DNA of 64,000 nucleotides from assembly GCA_910583835.1 (NCBI GenBank), contig CAJTYM010000022.1, positions 1 to 64,000 on the forward strand. The letters run 5' to 3'. The notes under the pieces are model-generated. The model was given only the letters and a program-made list of their open reading frames with translations, was not told where the DNA came from and did no database searches. Positions 43,031 through 51,665 of the stretch are shown here, piece after piece (the first letter of the stretch is position 1; the number at the start of each line of letters is the position of its first letter). Both the position numbers and the translations under genes were made by a program. This DNA comes from an uncultured Lachnospiraceae bacterium (lineage in GTDB: Bacteria; Bacillota; Clostridia; Lachnospirales; Lachnospiraceae).

Positions 43031-44036
43031 GACTTCCTCCAATATTCCTTTTGATTTTCTCGTTAATTTCCTGTTCCTTGAAAGTAACGCACTGAATAAT
43101 AGAGTTCGTTACTTCCTTTGCTTTAGAACTCCCATGGGTCTTGACAACCAGACCATTCAGCCCGAGAAGCGGTGCGCCGCCGTACTCGCTGGCATCGAAT
43201 GACTTCATGGTCTTTTTCAATGCCGGCTTTACAAGCAATGCCCCTATCTTGCTTCGCAGCGTCTCCATCAGGCCCGCCTTTACCATGCTGAGCATAGTCG
43301 CACCTACGCCCTCATACAGCTTGAGGATGACGTTTCCCACAAATGCCTCGCAGACAATGACGTCTGCTTCGCCACTTGGGATATCCCGCGCCTCAATGCT
43401 TCCCACAAAATTGATGTCCGGGCAGTTCTTCAGAAGCGGGAAAGTCTCTTTTACCAACGCATTTCCCTTCTCCTCCTCAGCGCCGATATTGACGATGGCA
43501 ACCTTGGGATTCTCAATGCCCAGTACATTTTCCATGTAGATGGAACCCATTTTGGCAAACTGCACGAGATGTGAGGACCTGGCATCCACATTGGCTCCGC
43601 AGTCAACAAGCAAGGACACGCCTTTCTTCGTGGGAATCAGCGGCGCCAGCGGCGGACGCTCCACACCTTTAATCCTGCCAACGATAACTTGTCCTCCCAC
43701 CAATATGGCGCCGGAACTTCCTGCTGAAACGATAGCATCCGCTTTCTTCTCCTTTACCATATTCATGCCAATTACGATAGATGACTGCTTCTTCTTACGG
43801 ATAGCCAATACTGGAGGCTCTGCCGTCTCAATCACCTCCGGGGCATGGATTACCTCAATCTGGCTTCCCTGATAAGAATGCTTTGCCAGTTCTTCCTTGA
43901 CAATCTCCTCCCTGCCAATCAGGAATACCTTAATATCCTGCCGCAATTTCACGGCATCTACCGCCCCTTTCACTATCTCCGCCGGCGCATGGTCTCCGCC
44001 CATGGCATCGACTGCCACTTTTATCATTTCCTCCAT
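43020..44036 (-). CDS. plsX: Phosphate acyltransferase PlsX
   Basis: 338 residues. The opening VAVDAMGGDHAPAEIVKGA is diagnostic, and VDCGANVDARSSHLVQFA and AFVGNVILKLYEG are further family blocks. It converts acyl-ACP to acyl-phosphate for phospholipid synthesis. AAGGAGGAA precedes the ATG. The next gene upstream is normally rpmF; here an insertion separates them. Confidence 0.96.
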   Translation of the reverse strand: MEEMIKVAVDAMGGDHAPAEIVKGAVDAVKLRQDIKVFLIGREEIVKEELAKHSYQGSQIEVIHAPEVIETAEPPVLAIRKKKQSSIVIGMNMVKEKKADAIVSAGSSGAILVGGQVIVGRIKGVERPPLAPLIPTKKGVSLLVDCGANVDARSSHLVQFAKMGSIYMENVLGIENPKVAIVNIGAEEEKGNALVKETFPLLKNCPDINFVGSIEARDIPSGEADVIVCEAFVGNVILKLYEGVGATMLSMVKAGLMETLRSKIGALLVKPALKKTMKSFDASEYGGAPLLGLNGLVVKTHGSSKAKEVTNSIIQCVTFKEQEINEKIKRNIGGSHGI

Positions 44037-44158
44037 GAAACTTCCTCCTTACGGCGCAAAAGAATAAGGTGGGCAAGCCCGCATCAGTTCCCCTTCCACC
44101 TCAATCTCGAAAGGCTTGGGTTCTTCTGATTTCCTTATTTTGCTAATGCCTCCCTAAG

Positions 44159-44187
44159 AATATACTATAAGTAATCAGAGAAGTCAA
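44159..44187 (-). promoter_or_regulatory. Promoter of the plsX operon
   Basis: On the minus strand TTGACT (44187-44182), a 17-base spacer and TATATT (44164-44159). It gives plsX-acpP-rnc-smc-ftsY their own promoter downstream of the KilA-N island. No FapR-like dyad is obvious. Confidence 0.65.
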
Positions 44188-44215
44188 CAACTCACTGCAA
44201 GGCTGAATGTTACTT

Positions 44216-44869
44216 CTATCTATCAAAGTCCTTGCGGTTCCTCTCATCTTCCAGCTTGCGCTCTTCTTCCGTCATATATTTGCGGAAAACCCATTCCAGG
44301 ATAAAACTTTGAATCCAGCTGCAGATTGCCGGGAGCATTACGACCAGGAACGGAAACAGATACATCACAAACCCCGTCCCTGCCGCTATCGCCATCATTA
44401 AAATGGTCATGGGAAAATGTATCACAGGAAAGAGAACCGCATTTTTCATGGACTGCTTTCTCGTGTTCTCAAAGCGCGCCATATAGGGGAACAGATAGGA
44501 AACCCACACAAACCACGCAATGAGGCCTACGAGAAACACCACTCCTAACGCTGCCGGCATGCTTCCTGCCTTAGCATAAAAATTCATGATATACCCATCA
44601 ACGCCCAATAGGACTGCCAACGCCAAAGCTATCAGCCACACTGGCGTTGTCTGTTTAAAATTGTCCCGAAAAGATTCTGTATAATCCCGGAACACATATC
44701 CCCTGTCATGGCGCAAAACCTTGTACGCCGTATGGTACATGGCTGCCATCGCCGTGCCGATTGTAAAAATGGGGATACAGCTTACCAAAAATAACAGGCT
44801 AAGGCTGATACAGTCTGTAAATTTGGAAATAGACCTCATAACCCCGCCATCATAATTAAATAGTCTCAT
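44216..44869 (-). CDS. DUF624 (YesL-like) membrane protein
   Basis: 217 residues with five or six membrane segments. Typical DUF624 opening (LFNYDGGVMRSISKFTDCISLSLLFLVSCIPIFTIG) and the charged segment ESFRDNFKQT. YesL relatives often sit with polysaccharide-use or sugar ABC genes. Their function is not known. The ATG at 44869 follows GAAAGGA. No partner genes are nearby. Confidence 0.85.
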   Translation of the reverse strand: MRLFNYDGGVMRSISKFTDCISLSLLFLVSCIPIFTIGTAMAAMYHTAYKVLRHDRGYVFRDYTESFRDNFKQTTPVWLIALALAVLLGVDGYIMNFYAKAGSMPAALGVVFLVGLIAWFVWVSYLFPYMARFENTRKQSMKNAVLFPVIHFPMTILMMAIAAGTGFVMYLFPFLVVMLPAICSWIQSFILEWVFRKYMTEEERKLEDERNRKDFDR

Positions 44870-44997
44870 ATTTTTCCTTTCTCTTGCATGAGTGCGCATA
44901 TTATTTTCCATCTTATAGGAAAACCACCCACGTTTCAACGGTATTACCCTTTTCCCACAAACTAATACATCACAAATATATTTATTATTACTTATTT

Positions 44998-45195
44998 TTA
45001 TTTAACAAAATACTCTTTCAAAATATCTTGAGTCCTTATGTACAAAAGTTCTGTTTCCTTAACTCGATAGCTAACATCTTTCCTAAAAGTAATTGATGAT
45101 TCATACTGCTCATTAAATATATCTCTGTCTTCTTCTGTAAAATAACAATAAATAATTTTAACATTTTTAGAAGGCATATCACTAAATCGAAGCAT
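44998..45195 (-). CDS. Short hypothetical protein in an AT-rich island
   Basis: 65 residues with no recognised domain (NVKIIYCYFTEEDRDIFNEQYESS). The ribosome binding site is weak (GAGATG), and an in-frame stop lies four codons upstream. It may be a fragment. Base composition matches the KilA-N gene next to it rather than the flanking core genes. Confidence 0.4.
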   Translation of the reverse strand: MLRFSDMPSKNVKIIYCYFTEEDRDIFNEQYESSITFRKDVSYRVKETELLYIRTQDILKEYFVK

Positions 45196-45300
45196 TACAT
45201 CTCTTATTATTTGTTAGTTCTCTCATCTTCAAAAATTACTATTACTCCTTTTCATGTTATATCTTCTTTACTATTACACTGATTATCTCTCATCAACAGT

Positions 45301-46155
45301 TTAATTCTTCAACTGATTAACCTCCAATTTCGGCAAATTATTTAAGCTTACCATTTCCAATGTCTGTAACTGTTGTAATGCTAACTGCCTAAGCAATTCC
45401 ATTCTTTCTTTTTGGTCTTTCCCTTGATTAATCAATACTGCATTATAACTTTCCAAATTTGCAAGCACTAATAATTGATTCAGTGTTGCCACATCTCGCA
45501 TATTTCCTTTTACGGTTGAATTTTCGTCTTTCCATTGTTTCGCTGTTTTTCCAAACAAAACGACGTTCAACATATCTGCTTCATTAGCATAGGTATACGA
45601 TACCTGTGCAGGCGTTAATTCTGGTGGAATCAAATTTTCTTTAATCGCATCTGTATGTATCCTGTAATTCAATTTAGAAATTTCTCTATTCAAATTCCAG
45701 TTTAAAGACAATCGACTGTTTTCATCTGTTTTTAATCTTCTGTAATCCTTCATAATATATAACTGAAATTCCGGAGAAATCCAAGTTGCAAAAGACATCG
45801 CAATATCACTATGGGCATAAGTTCCGCCATAACGTCCTGCTTTTGAAACAATGCCAATAGCATTCGTAGCTTCTATCCACTTCTTTGGTGACATTGTAAA
45901 TGCATTCGCTCCTGCCTGTTTTTTAAACCCCTCGAATTCGAGGGGTTTAAAATCTGTATTATGAAGTCTTTCCCATAATCCCAGAAATTCTATCACATCC
46001 CTGTTTCTCATCCAGTTTTGAATAACCGCTGTTGGGTCATCACTTTTATATCGGGCTATATCCGTCAATGAAATAAATTCATTTTCAAAGTCCTGAGTAT
46101 AAATACCAATATCTATCCCATTTGCATGGATTGTATCCTTGATTATTTTCCCCAT
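45301..46155 (-). CDS. KilA-N domain protein
   Basis: 284 residues. The KilA-N DNA-binding domain covers about residues 10-120 (NEFISLTDIARYKSDDPTAVIQNWMRNRDVIEFLG, GTYAHSDIAMSFATWISPEFQLYIMKDYRRL). The C-terminus is helical. Such proteins occur in phages, plasmids and as isolated bacterial genes. AAGGAGGAG precedes the ATG. It is AT-rich and sits between plsX and rpmF, genes that are normally adjacent. Confidence 0.88.
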   Translation of the reverse strand: MGKIIKDTIHANGIDIGIYTQDFENEFISLTDIARYKSDDPTAVIQNWMRNRDVIEFLGLWERLHNTDFKPLEFEGFKKQAGANAFTMSPKKWIEATNAIGIVSKAGRYGGTYAHSDIAMSFATWISPEFQLYIMKDYRRLKTDENSRLSLNWNLNREISKLNYRIHTDAIKENLIPPELTPAQVSYTYANEADMLNVVLFGKTAKQWKDENSTVKGNMRDVATLNQLLVLANLESYNAVLINQGKDQKERMELLRQLALQQLQTLEMVSLNNLPKLEVNQLKN

Positions 46156-46233
46156 TGCTCCTCCTTAAATAATAACACAAACTTTCTCAAGCATTGTTAC
46201 TATTACTTCTCTTAGATATATTCTGCCAAATTG

Positions 46234-46410
46234 TCATTTATTTTCATCTTCCCACATCTTCCGATACGCTTCAATATAAAATTTGATGCACCTCGGATAT
46301 ACATATAAATATTTTCTACAGACATCTTCAACCAACGGCAAATAAACCTCGTAGTTTTTTGGATGTATTTCAACTATCTGCTCTGCAATCTGATAAATCC
46401 TTTCATCCAT
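46234..46410 (-). CDS. 58-residue hypothetical protein
   Basis: A frame opening MDERIYQIAEQIVEIHP and ending RKMWEDENK, rich in Tyr and charged residues, predicted helical. Its ATG overlaps the stop of the preceding truncated frame (TAATG). No family recognised. The coupling suggests that both came from one operon. Confidence 0.55.
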   Translation of the reverse strand: MDERIYQIAEQIVEIHPKNYEVYLPLVEDVCRKYLYVYPRCIKFYIEAYRKMWEDENK

Positions 46411-46628
46411 TAAATTACCTCAAAATATTTAAGTGCATCCGTTATCGCTTCTACCTTCTCTTTCGGTGGACGCTTCCTCGGATGTTTTAATTCTTCTACC
46501 GCATTAGGAGCATCATACATTGTTAAGCCTAAAGACCTTTTCACCTCTGCAATATACGCAGTATGTACTTTAAATCCATAAAAGTACAATGGTTTCAGCG
46601 TAACAAGGTCTTTCCTGATAAGATAACA
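46410..46628 (-). pseudogene. Truncated gene, N-terminus missing
   Basis: An open frame reading KDLVTLKPLYFYGFK, then HTAYIAEVKRSLGL, MYDAPNAVEELKHPRKRPPKEK and ALKYFEVI. It reads as real coding sequence but has no plausible start: the frame runs into the rpmF terminator at 46634. A TTG at 46589 is the only candidate. It looks like the tail of a gene cut off when the island landed next to rpmF. Confidence 0.5.
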
Positions 46629-46652
46629 AAAAACCTCTCCAGTGTGGAGAGG
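46628..46652 (-). terminator. Terminator of rpmF
   Basis: CCTCTCC-AGTGT-GGAGAGG, followed on the minus strand by TTTTTTG. It lies 10 bases after the rpmF stop. Confidence 0.88.
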
Positions 46653-46661
46653 CTCTTTCGA

Positions 46662-46841
46662 CTAATCCTGAGGGATAATCTCTTTTTTGTTATAGCTTCC
46701 GCAGCTCTTGCAGACTCTATGAGGCATCATCAGCTCCCCACATTTGCTACATTTCACTAAATTCGGAACAGACATTTTCCAGTTCGCTCTTCTCTTATCT
46801 CTTCTTGATTTGGAAGATTTATTTTTTGGACATATAGACAT
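46662..46841 (-). CDS. rpmF: Ribosomal protein bL32
   Basis: 59 residues, opening MSICPKNKSSKSRRDKRRANWK-like, with the zinc-binding CSKCGE...CKSCGSY. The ATG at 46841 follows AAGGAGG. Directly downstream of the DUF177 gene, as in most Firmicutes. Confidence 0.96.
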   Translation of the reverse strand: MSICPKNKSSKSRRDKRRANWKMSVPNLVKCSKCGELMMPHRVCKSCGSYNKKEIIPQD

Positions 46842-46843
46842 GA

Positions 46844-47365
46844 TCACACCTCCTTAAATTGGTTAAAAATATCCTGGATTGCCGCCATTCTTGGATCCGG
46901 CTCTGTTTTCTGGCACTGGCATTCTGTCAAATTCAGATTGGCACCGCACCGTTTACAGATGCCTTGGCAATCCTCCCTGCACAGAACCTTCATTGGCCAA
47001 CTCACCAAAATTTCTCCAAAAATAAGTTGATCTACATCCAGCTTTGTTCCTGTCATATAATTTGATTCCACCATGTCCCAATCTGTCTCATCATCACAGA
47101 GATTCAACTGTTTCTCAATCCTGATGGGAAACACCCTGTCCACCTCTGTCAGGCAGCGGTCACATGGAATTGCAATTGTGACTTCCGTCTCCCCCCGGAT
47201 AAGCAGCCGCTTATTGTTCTCGTTGGTAAACGTCAGTTCAAACGGTGCGTGCTTTACAATCGGAAACTGACCCAGTCTGGAATGAAAAGCCTTCAATTCA
47301 ATTACTGCCTGTTTCGACATTTCCTTATCTTCACTGGAAATGATATCTGATAAGTCTATCTTCAT
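46844..47365 (-). CDS. DUF177 (YceD) protein
   Basis: 173 residues. It has the family core (VTIAIPCDRCLTEVDRVFPI) and a C-terminal cysteine cluster (CREDCQGICKRCGANLNLTECQC). DUF177 proteins are linked to 23S rRNA/50S maturation and almost always precede rpmF. AGGAG lies six bases before the ATG at 47365. The gap to rpmF is 2 bases. Confidence 0.9.
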   Translation of the reverse strand: MKIDLSDIISSEDKEMSKQAVIELKAFHSRLGQFPIVKHAPFELTFTNENNKRLLIRGETEVTIAIPCDRCLTEVDRVFPIRIEKQLNLCDDETDWDMVESNYMTGTKLDVDQLIFGEILVSWPMKVLCREDCQGICKRCGANLNLTECQCQKTEPDPRMAAIQDIFNQFKEV

Positions 47366-47428
47366 CACAGTCTCCTATCCACACTTGATATATTATACCC
47401 AGCAAAATACGGTTTGTCAACCATTTCT

Positions 47429-48031
47429 TTACATTTTTATCTTCGCACGGATGCGCTGCAAAGCATTGTCAATCGCTTTGGGCTCCTTGTCCAGCTGCTC
47501 TGCAATCTGCCGGTAACTCAGTCCCTGCAGGTAAAGCTGCACAACCTGCTGCTCAAACCTGCTGAGTCCGTCCTTTAATTTCTCCCTGATTGCCCGGGCG
47601 TCTTCCCGCTGAATGAGAAGCTGTTCTGGATTTGAATTCTCAAAAGATTCCAGCACATCCAAAAAAGTCTCTTCCCCCTCCTGCCCCATCTGTGCATTCA
47701 GTGAAACATAGGTGTTCAGGGGTAAATGCTTTTTTCTCTGGGAGGCCTCCACTGCATGGTAAATCTGCCGGGTAATGCACAAATCCGCGAAATGGTAAAA
47801 AGACGCGTCTTTGTCCACATTAAAATCCCGGATTGCCTTAAACAGCCCAATCATCCCCTCCTGAATCAGATCGTCCGTGTCCCCCCCTATGAGGAACATG
47901 GCATTTGCCCGCTTGCGCACCAGGTTCTTGTATTTGTCCATAATGTAATCGGTAATCTCCCTCTGCCCGCTGCGCAGCTGCTCAATCAATATTTCATCCG
48001 TCTGATTCGCAAAATCTATCTCTTTTAGCAC
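47429..48031 (-). CDS. sigH: RNA polymerase sigma factor SigH
   Basis: 200 residues. Region 2 (YKNLVRKRANAMFLIGGDTDDLIQEGMIGLFKAIRDFNVDK) and region 4 (LSRFEQQVVQLYLQGLSYRQIAEQLDKEPKAIDNALQRIRAKI) match the Spo0H/SigH group that drives stationary-phase and sporulation-onset genes. The order sigH-rlmB-mrnC-cysS is the classic Firmicutes arrangement. Confidence 0.95.
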   Translation of the reverse strand: MLKEIDFANQTDEILIEQLRSGQREITDYIMDKYKNLVRKRANAMFLIGGDTDDLIQEGMIGLFKAIRDFNVDKDASFYHFADLCITRQIYHAVEASQRKKHLPLNTYVSLNAQMGQEGEETFLDVLESFENSNPEQLLIQREDARAIREKLKDGLSRFEQQVVQLYLQGLSYRQIAEQLDKEPKAIDNALQRIRAKIKM

Positions 48032-48040
48032 TTCTTCCCC

Positions 48041-48781
48041 TCACTGCCTCCTCTGTCTCACAATCTCGTAAGCGAGAACCCCGGCAGCCACGGAAGCATT
48101 TAAAGAATCAATCTCTCCTGCCATGGGAATGGCAGCGTTAAAATCACAGTTCTCCTTAACCAGTTTGCCAACGCCTTCCCCCTCGCTGCCGATAACCAGC
48201 CCGATGGGTCCTTTTAAATCCAGCTGGTACATCGTCTCGCCATCCATATCGGCACAGACAAACCAGATCCCCTGCTCTTTTAATTCTTTGATGGTCTGGG
48301 AAAGATTGGTCACCTTCGCCACAGGCGTATAATTCAAAGCCCCAGCTGATGCTTTCGCCACCGTTGCCGTAAGGCCCGCCGCCCTGCGCTTTGGTATAAT
48401 CACGCCATGCGCGCCGGCGAGGTTGGCTGTACGGATAATTGCCCCCAGATTGTGGGGGTCTTCGATATTGTCAAGCAGAATTAAAAACGGATCCTCCTGC
48501 TTCTCCTTCGCTGCTGCCAGCATGTCCTCCACCTGCGCGTATTCATATGCTGCCGCATAGGCAATGACTCCCTGATGCTTTTTGGTCTCAGAAAGCTGGT
48601 CTAACCGCTCTTTTGCAACATAGTCCAAAATGGTGTCATGCTTTTTGGCTTCCCGGATAATCGTCCTGATAGGACCGTCCTGGCAGCCTTTTTGCACAAA
48701 CAGCTTGTCTATGGTCTTCCCGGAACGGAATGCCTCTAAGACCGCATTCCTTCCCTCAATGGTCAACTCCTCGTACCTCAA
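48041..48781 (-). CDS. rlmB: 23S rRNA 2'-O-methyltransferase RlmB
   Basis: 246 residues, SPOUT fold. The N-terminal substrate-binding part (EGRNAVLEAFRSGKTIDKLFV) is followed by the trefoil-knot motifs DNIEDPHNLGAIIRTA, IGSEGEGVGKLV and SLNASVAAGVLAYE. It modifies G2251 of 23S rRNA. Its ATG overlaps the mrnC stop by 4 bases. Confidence 0.95.
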   Translation of the reverse strand: MRYEELTIEGRNAVLEAFRSGKTIDKLFVQKGCQDGPIRTIIREAKKHDTILDYVAKERLDQLSETKKHQGVIAYAAAYEYAQVEDMLAAAKEKQEDPFLILLDNIEDPHNLGAIIRTANLAGAHGVIIPKRRAAGLTATVAKASAGALNYTPVAKVTNLSQTIKELKEQGIWFVCADMDGETMYQLDLKGPIGLVIGSEGEGVGKLVKENCDFNAAIPMAGEIDSLNASVAAGVLAYEIVRQRRQ

Positions 48782-49218
48782 TCTCCTGCTCCTTTCCCAA
48801 TCCTCTTAAGCCCGGTTGTAATCAACTCCATCATCCGCTCCGTCTTATCTTCCAGATACAGATAGCCCACCAGCGCCTCAAAACCAGTCGCCCGACGGTA
48901 ATCGCCCACAGTGGCATTCTTCGCCATAGTGGAGGATTTGGCATTCCTGCCGCGCTTATATACCGCCAGTTCCTCTTCCGTCAGTTCCGGCAAAAGCTCC
49001 CCCACCATCTCCGACTGGGAATGCGCCTTCACAATCTGGCTGGTATGGCAATGCAGGTCATTGACATGGGTACTCCCTTCCCCCACTACCATGGAACGGA
49101 TGATAAGGTCATAGATGCCATCGCCTATATACGCCAATGTCAATGGCGAATAACTGCGGATGTCTTTCTTCTCTATGCCAAATTTTCCTAAAATATATGA
49201 ATTTATGCCCTTTTCCAT
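48778..49218 (-). CDS. mrnC: Mini-ribonuclease III
   Basis: 146 residues, an RNase III catalytic domain without an RNA-binding domain (LTLAYIGDGIYDLIIRSMVV, GFEALVGYLYLEDKTERM). It matures the ends of 23S rRNA. It overlaps cysS by 16 bases and rlmB by 4. Confidence 0.95.
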   Translation of the reverse strand: MEKGINSYILGKFGIEKKDIRSYSPLTLAYIGDGIYDLIIRSMVVGEGSTHVNDLHCHTSQIVKAHSQSEMVGELLPELTEEELAVYKRGRNAKSSTMAKNATVGDYRRATGFEALVGYLYLEDKTERMMELITTGLKRIGKGAGD

Positions 49219-50609
49219 TTTACGCCTTCCCTGGTATCCTCCAGGATAATCCCTTTTTCCGACAGTATATCACGGATTTCATCTGCACGCGCAAAATTCT
49301 TCTCCTTGCGCGCAGCCTGACGTTCTGCAATCAGCTTTTCAATCTCCTCATCAAGGATTTCCTCTTCCTTGGCAAGAATGAGGCCCAGGACATCGCAGAG
49401 GCTCTCCAGACGCTGATAAAGCTTCTCCAATAATTCCCGGGAACTCTCCTCTGTGACATTCGTATTGCAGTATTTCACGAGTTCAAAAACTGCGGAGATT
49501 GCATCTGCCGTATTGAAGTCATCATCCATGGATTTCTCAAATTTCTCCACAAAAGCTTCGCTGCCCGCAAATATTTCCGCTTCCTCCTGCGTCATCATAT
49601 CCACGGCGGTATTTTTCTGCAGATGCTGCAAATTCTGCGCTGCATTCAAGATGCGCTCCAAGCCATTCTTAGCCGCCTCCATAAGTTCTGCACTGAAATT
49701 CAGCGGACTGCGATAATGGGCGCTGAGCATAAAGAAACGCAGCACCTGCAAATTGTATTTCTCTGCTATTTCGCGGACTGTAAAGAAATTTCCTTCGGAT
49801 TTGGACATTTTCTTGTTGTCAATATTCAAAAATCCATTGTGTATCCAGTACTTGGCAAAAATCTTGCCGTTGCAAGCCTCGCTCTGGGCAATCTCATTCT
49901 CATGATGCGGGAAAATCAAATCCTCGCCGCCTGCATGGATATCAATTTCCTCGCCCAGATACTTTTTCGCCATCACGGAACATTCAATATGCCAGCCTGG
50001 CCTGCCGTTGCACCAGGGGGATTCCCAATATGGCTCCCCTTCTTTCTTGGGCTTCCACAATACGAAATCCAGGGAATCCTCCTTGTCCTCACCAGTCACC
50101 TTGATGTCACGGTGCCCTGCCTGCAGGTCGTCTAAATTCTTATGGGACAGTTTACCGTACTCTTTAAATTTCCTGGTGCGGAAATAGACGGTCCCATCCT
50201 CCACCGCATAGGCAAATCCTTTGTCAACCAAGGTGGAAATCATCTCCAACATACCGCTGATTTCCTGCGTTGCCAGCGGGTGGACCGTGGCAGGACGCAC
50301 ATTCATGGCAGCCATGTCCTTCTTGCATTCTTCGATATAACGCTGAGAAATTTCCTGCGCTGACACGCCCTCCTCCACGGCCTTTTTGATAATCTTATCG
50401 TCCACATCCGTAAAGTTGGACACATAATTGACCTCATAGCCTTTGTACTCCATGTACCGGCGCACCGTATCAAACACCATCATCGGACGCGCATTTCCGA
50501 TATGGATGAGGTTGTATACAGTAGGCCCGCACACATACATCTTCACCTTACCTGCCTCCAAAGGCACAAATTCTTCTTTTTGTCTGCTCAGTGTATTGTA
50601 AACTTTCAT
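49203..50609 (-). CDS. cysS: Cysteinyl-tRNA synthetase
   Basis: 468 residues, class I. HIGH motif HIGNARP (near residue 33), KMSKS motif KKMSKSEGNFF (near 268), and zinc ligands including CGPTVY. It charges tRNA-Cys. The ATG at 50609, five bases after GGAGGA, is preferred over 50627. Confidence 0.97.
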   Translation of the reverse strand: MKVYNTLSRQKEEFVPLEAGKVKMYVCGPTVYNLIHIGNARPMMVFDTVRRYMEYKGYEVNYVSNFTDVDDKIIKKAVEEGVSAQEISQRYIEECKKDMAAMNVRPATVHPLATQEISGMLEMISTLVDKGFAYAVEDGTVYFRTRKFKEYGKLSHKNLDDLQAGHRDIKVTGEDKEDSLDFVLWKPKKEGEPYWESPWCNGRPGWHIECSVMAKKYLGEEIDIHAGGEDLIFPHHENEIAQSEACNGKIFAKYWIHNGFLNIDNKKMSKSEGNFFTVREIAEKYNLQVLRFFMLSAHYRSPLNFSAELMEAAKNGLERILNAAQNLQHLQKNTAVDMMTQEEAEIFAGSEAFVEKFEKSMDDDFNTADAISAVFELVKYCNTNVTEESSRELLEKLYQRLESLCDVLGLILAKEEEILDEEIEKLIAERQAARKEKNFARADEIRDILSEKGIILEDTREGVKWKRA

Positions 50610-50656
50610 CATTCTCCTCCTAGTCACAAACTTAGTAGCCGGCGCGTTACGAGCAC

Positions 50657-51325
50657 CTAATCTTTACAGCGCAATTCCTTGATTTCCTTTTCCAAATCTA
50701 TAATCTTATTGCACAATGCCGAATTCTCATGCTGCAATACCGTGATATCTTCCATCACCGGGTCGGGCAGATGTACCTGGTCCATATCGCTCCTCGGCAC
50801 TTTGATATTATCCCGCTTGACAATCCTGCCCGGCACTCCCACCACGGTACAGTTCGGGGGAACCTCCTCCAAAACCACGCTGCCGGCGCCAATCTTGCTG
50901 TTCTCTCCAATGGTAAAGGAACCGATAATCTTCGCACCTGCGCTCACCATCACGTTATCGCAGAGCGTGGGATGGCGTTTACCGCTCTCCTTGCCGGTCC
51001 CGCCCAGGGTAACGCCCTGATACAGCGTCACATTATCCCCGATAATCGTAGTCTCGCCGATAATCACGCCGCTGCCGTGATCAATGAAAAAGCCTTTGCC
51101 AATGACGGCTCCCGGATGGATTTCAATGCCGGTTTTGCGCGCAGCCTTCTGAGAAATCTTCCGCGCCCGGAAATACTGCCCTTTCAGATATTTCTTATGC
51201 GCTTTGCGGTAACTTAACATCACACGGAAACTGGGATAAAGCAACACTTCCAGGGGAGACTTAATTGCCGGGTCCCGCTCCCGGATGACCTCGTATTCTT
51301 CTTTTATCTGCTGAAACAATCCCAT
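50657..51325 (-). CDS. cysE: Serine O-acetyltransferase
   Basis: 222 residues. An N-terminal helical part and a left-handed beta-helix with hexapeptide repeats (GIEIHPGAVIGKGFFIDHGSGVIIGE, NVTLYQGVTLGGTGK, VMVSAGAKIIG). The catalytic His is in IDHGSGV. It makes O-acetylserine for cysteine synthesis. Pairing with cysS is common. No T-box leader is seen upstream. Confidence 0.95.
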   Translation of the reverse strand: MGLFQQIKEEYEVIRERDPAIKSPLEVLLYPSFRVMLSYRKAHKKYLKGQYFRARKISQKAARKTGIEIHPGAVIGKGFFIDHGSGVIIGETTIIGDNVTLYQGVTLGGTGKESGKRHPTLCDNVMVSAGAKIIGSFTIGENSKIGAGSVVLEEVPPNCTVVGVPGRIVKRDNIKVPRSDMDQVHLPDPVMEDITVLQHENSALCNKIIDLEKEIKELRCKD

Positions 51326-51665
51326 CTATGAACGCTTCCCTTCTAAAAACAATGCAGATTCCTAAAATATCTTCCTATTCGTGTTAGTTTATGCAGAAAT
51401 TCAGATTTTGTCAATAGGAAAAATAATTTGGATTTCCCCATTTTGTAATTCATAGCACCTAAAGGTTTCCATCATAAAATGATGGAAACACTTTGCACAT
51501 AAAAGCGCTATGGAAAGCTAGCTTTCCAGACGCTTTTTGTGCAAGATGTCTATGCTGCCAAAGGCAGCAAGACCTTTAGGTGCTATAATATCAGTTATTA
51601 TAAAAATAGGGAAACTGATATAAATATAAGTTCAGCCAGCCAAAAGAACTCAGAGCAAATTGTGC
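51326..51665. other. Intergenic stretch holding a multi-stem element
   Basis: The 340 bases between the GNAT and cysE genes contain no gene. Their main content is the folded element at 51452-51586. No T-box core (AGGGTGG...) is visible on the minus strand ahead of cysE. Confidence 0.7.
51452..51586. repeat. 135-nt element of nested perfect inverted repeats
   Basis: Outer arms ATAGCACCTAAAGGT (51452-51466) and ACCTTTAGGTGCTAT (51572-51586) pair perfectly over 15 bp. Inside are three hairpins in a row: TTTCCATCAT/ATGATGGAAA (51466-51488); TTGCACATAAAAGCG/CGCTTTTTGTGCAA (51493-51543) capped by the 18-bp palindrome TGGAAAGCTAGCTTTCCA; and TGCTGCC/GGCAGCA (51553-51569). The arrangement would fold as a branched junction. 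Its last 25 bases recur at 29418-29443. Confidence 0.85.

Noticed and set aside
51326..51665. T-box leader ahead of cysE-cysS
   Set aside because: The AGGGTGG-type core is not seen on the minus strand; only the multi-stem element is present.
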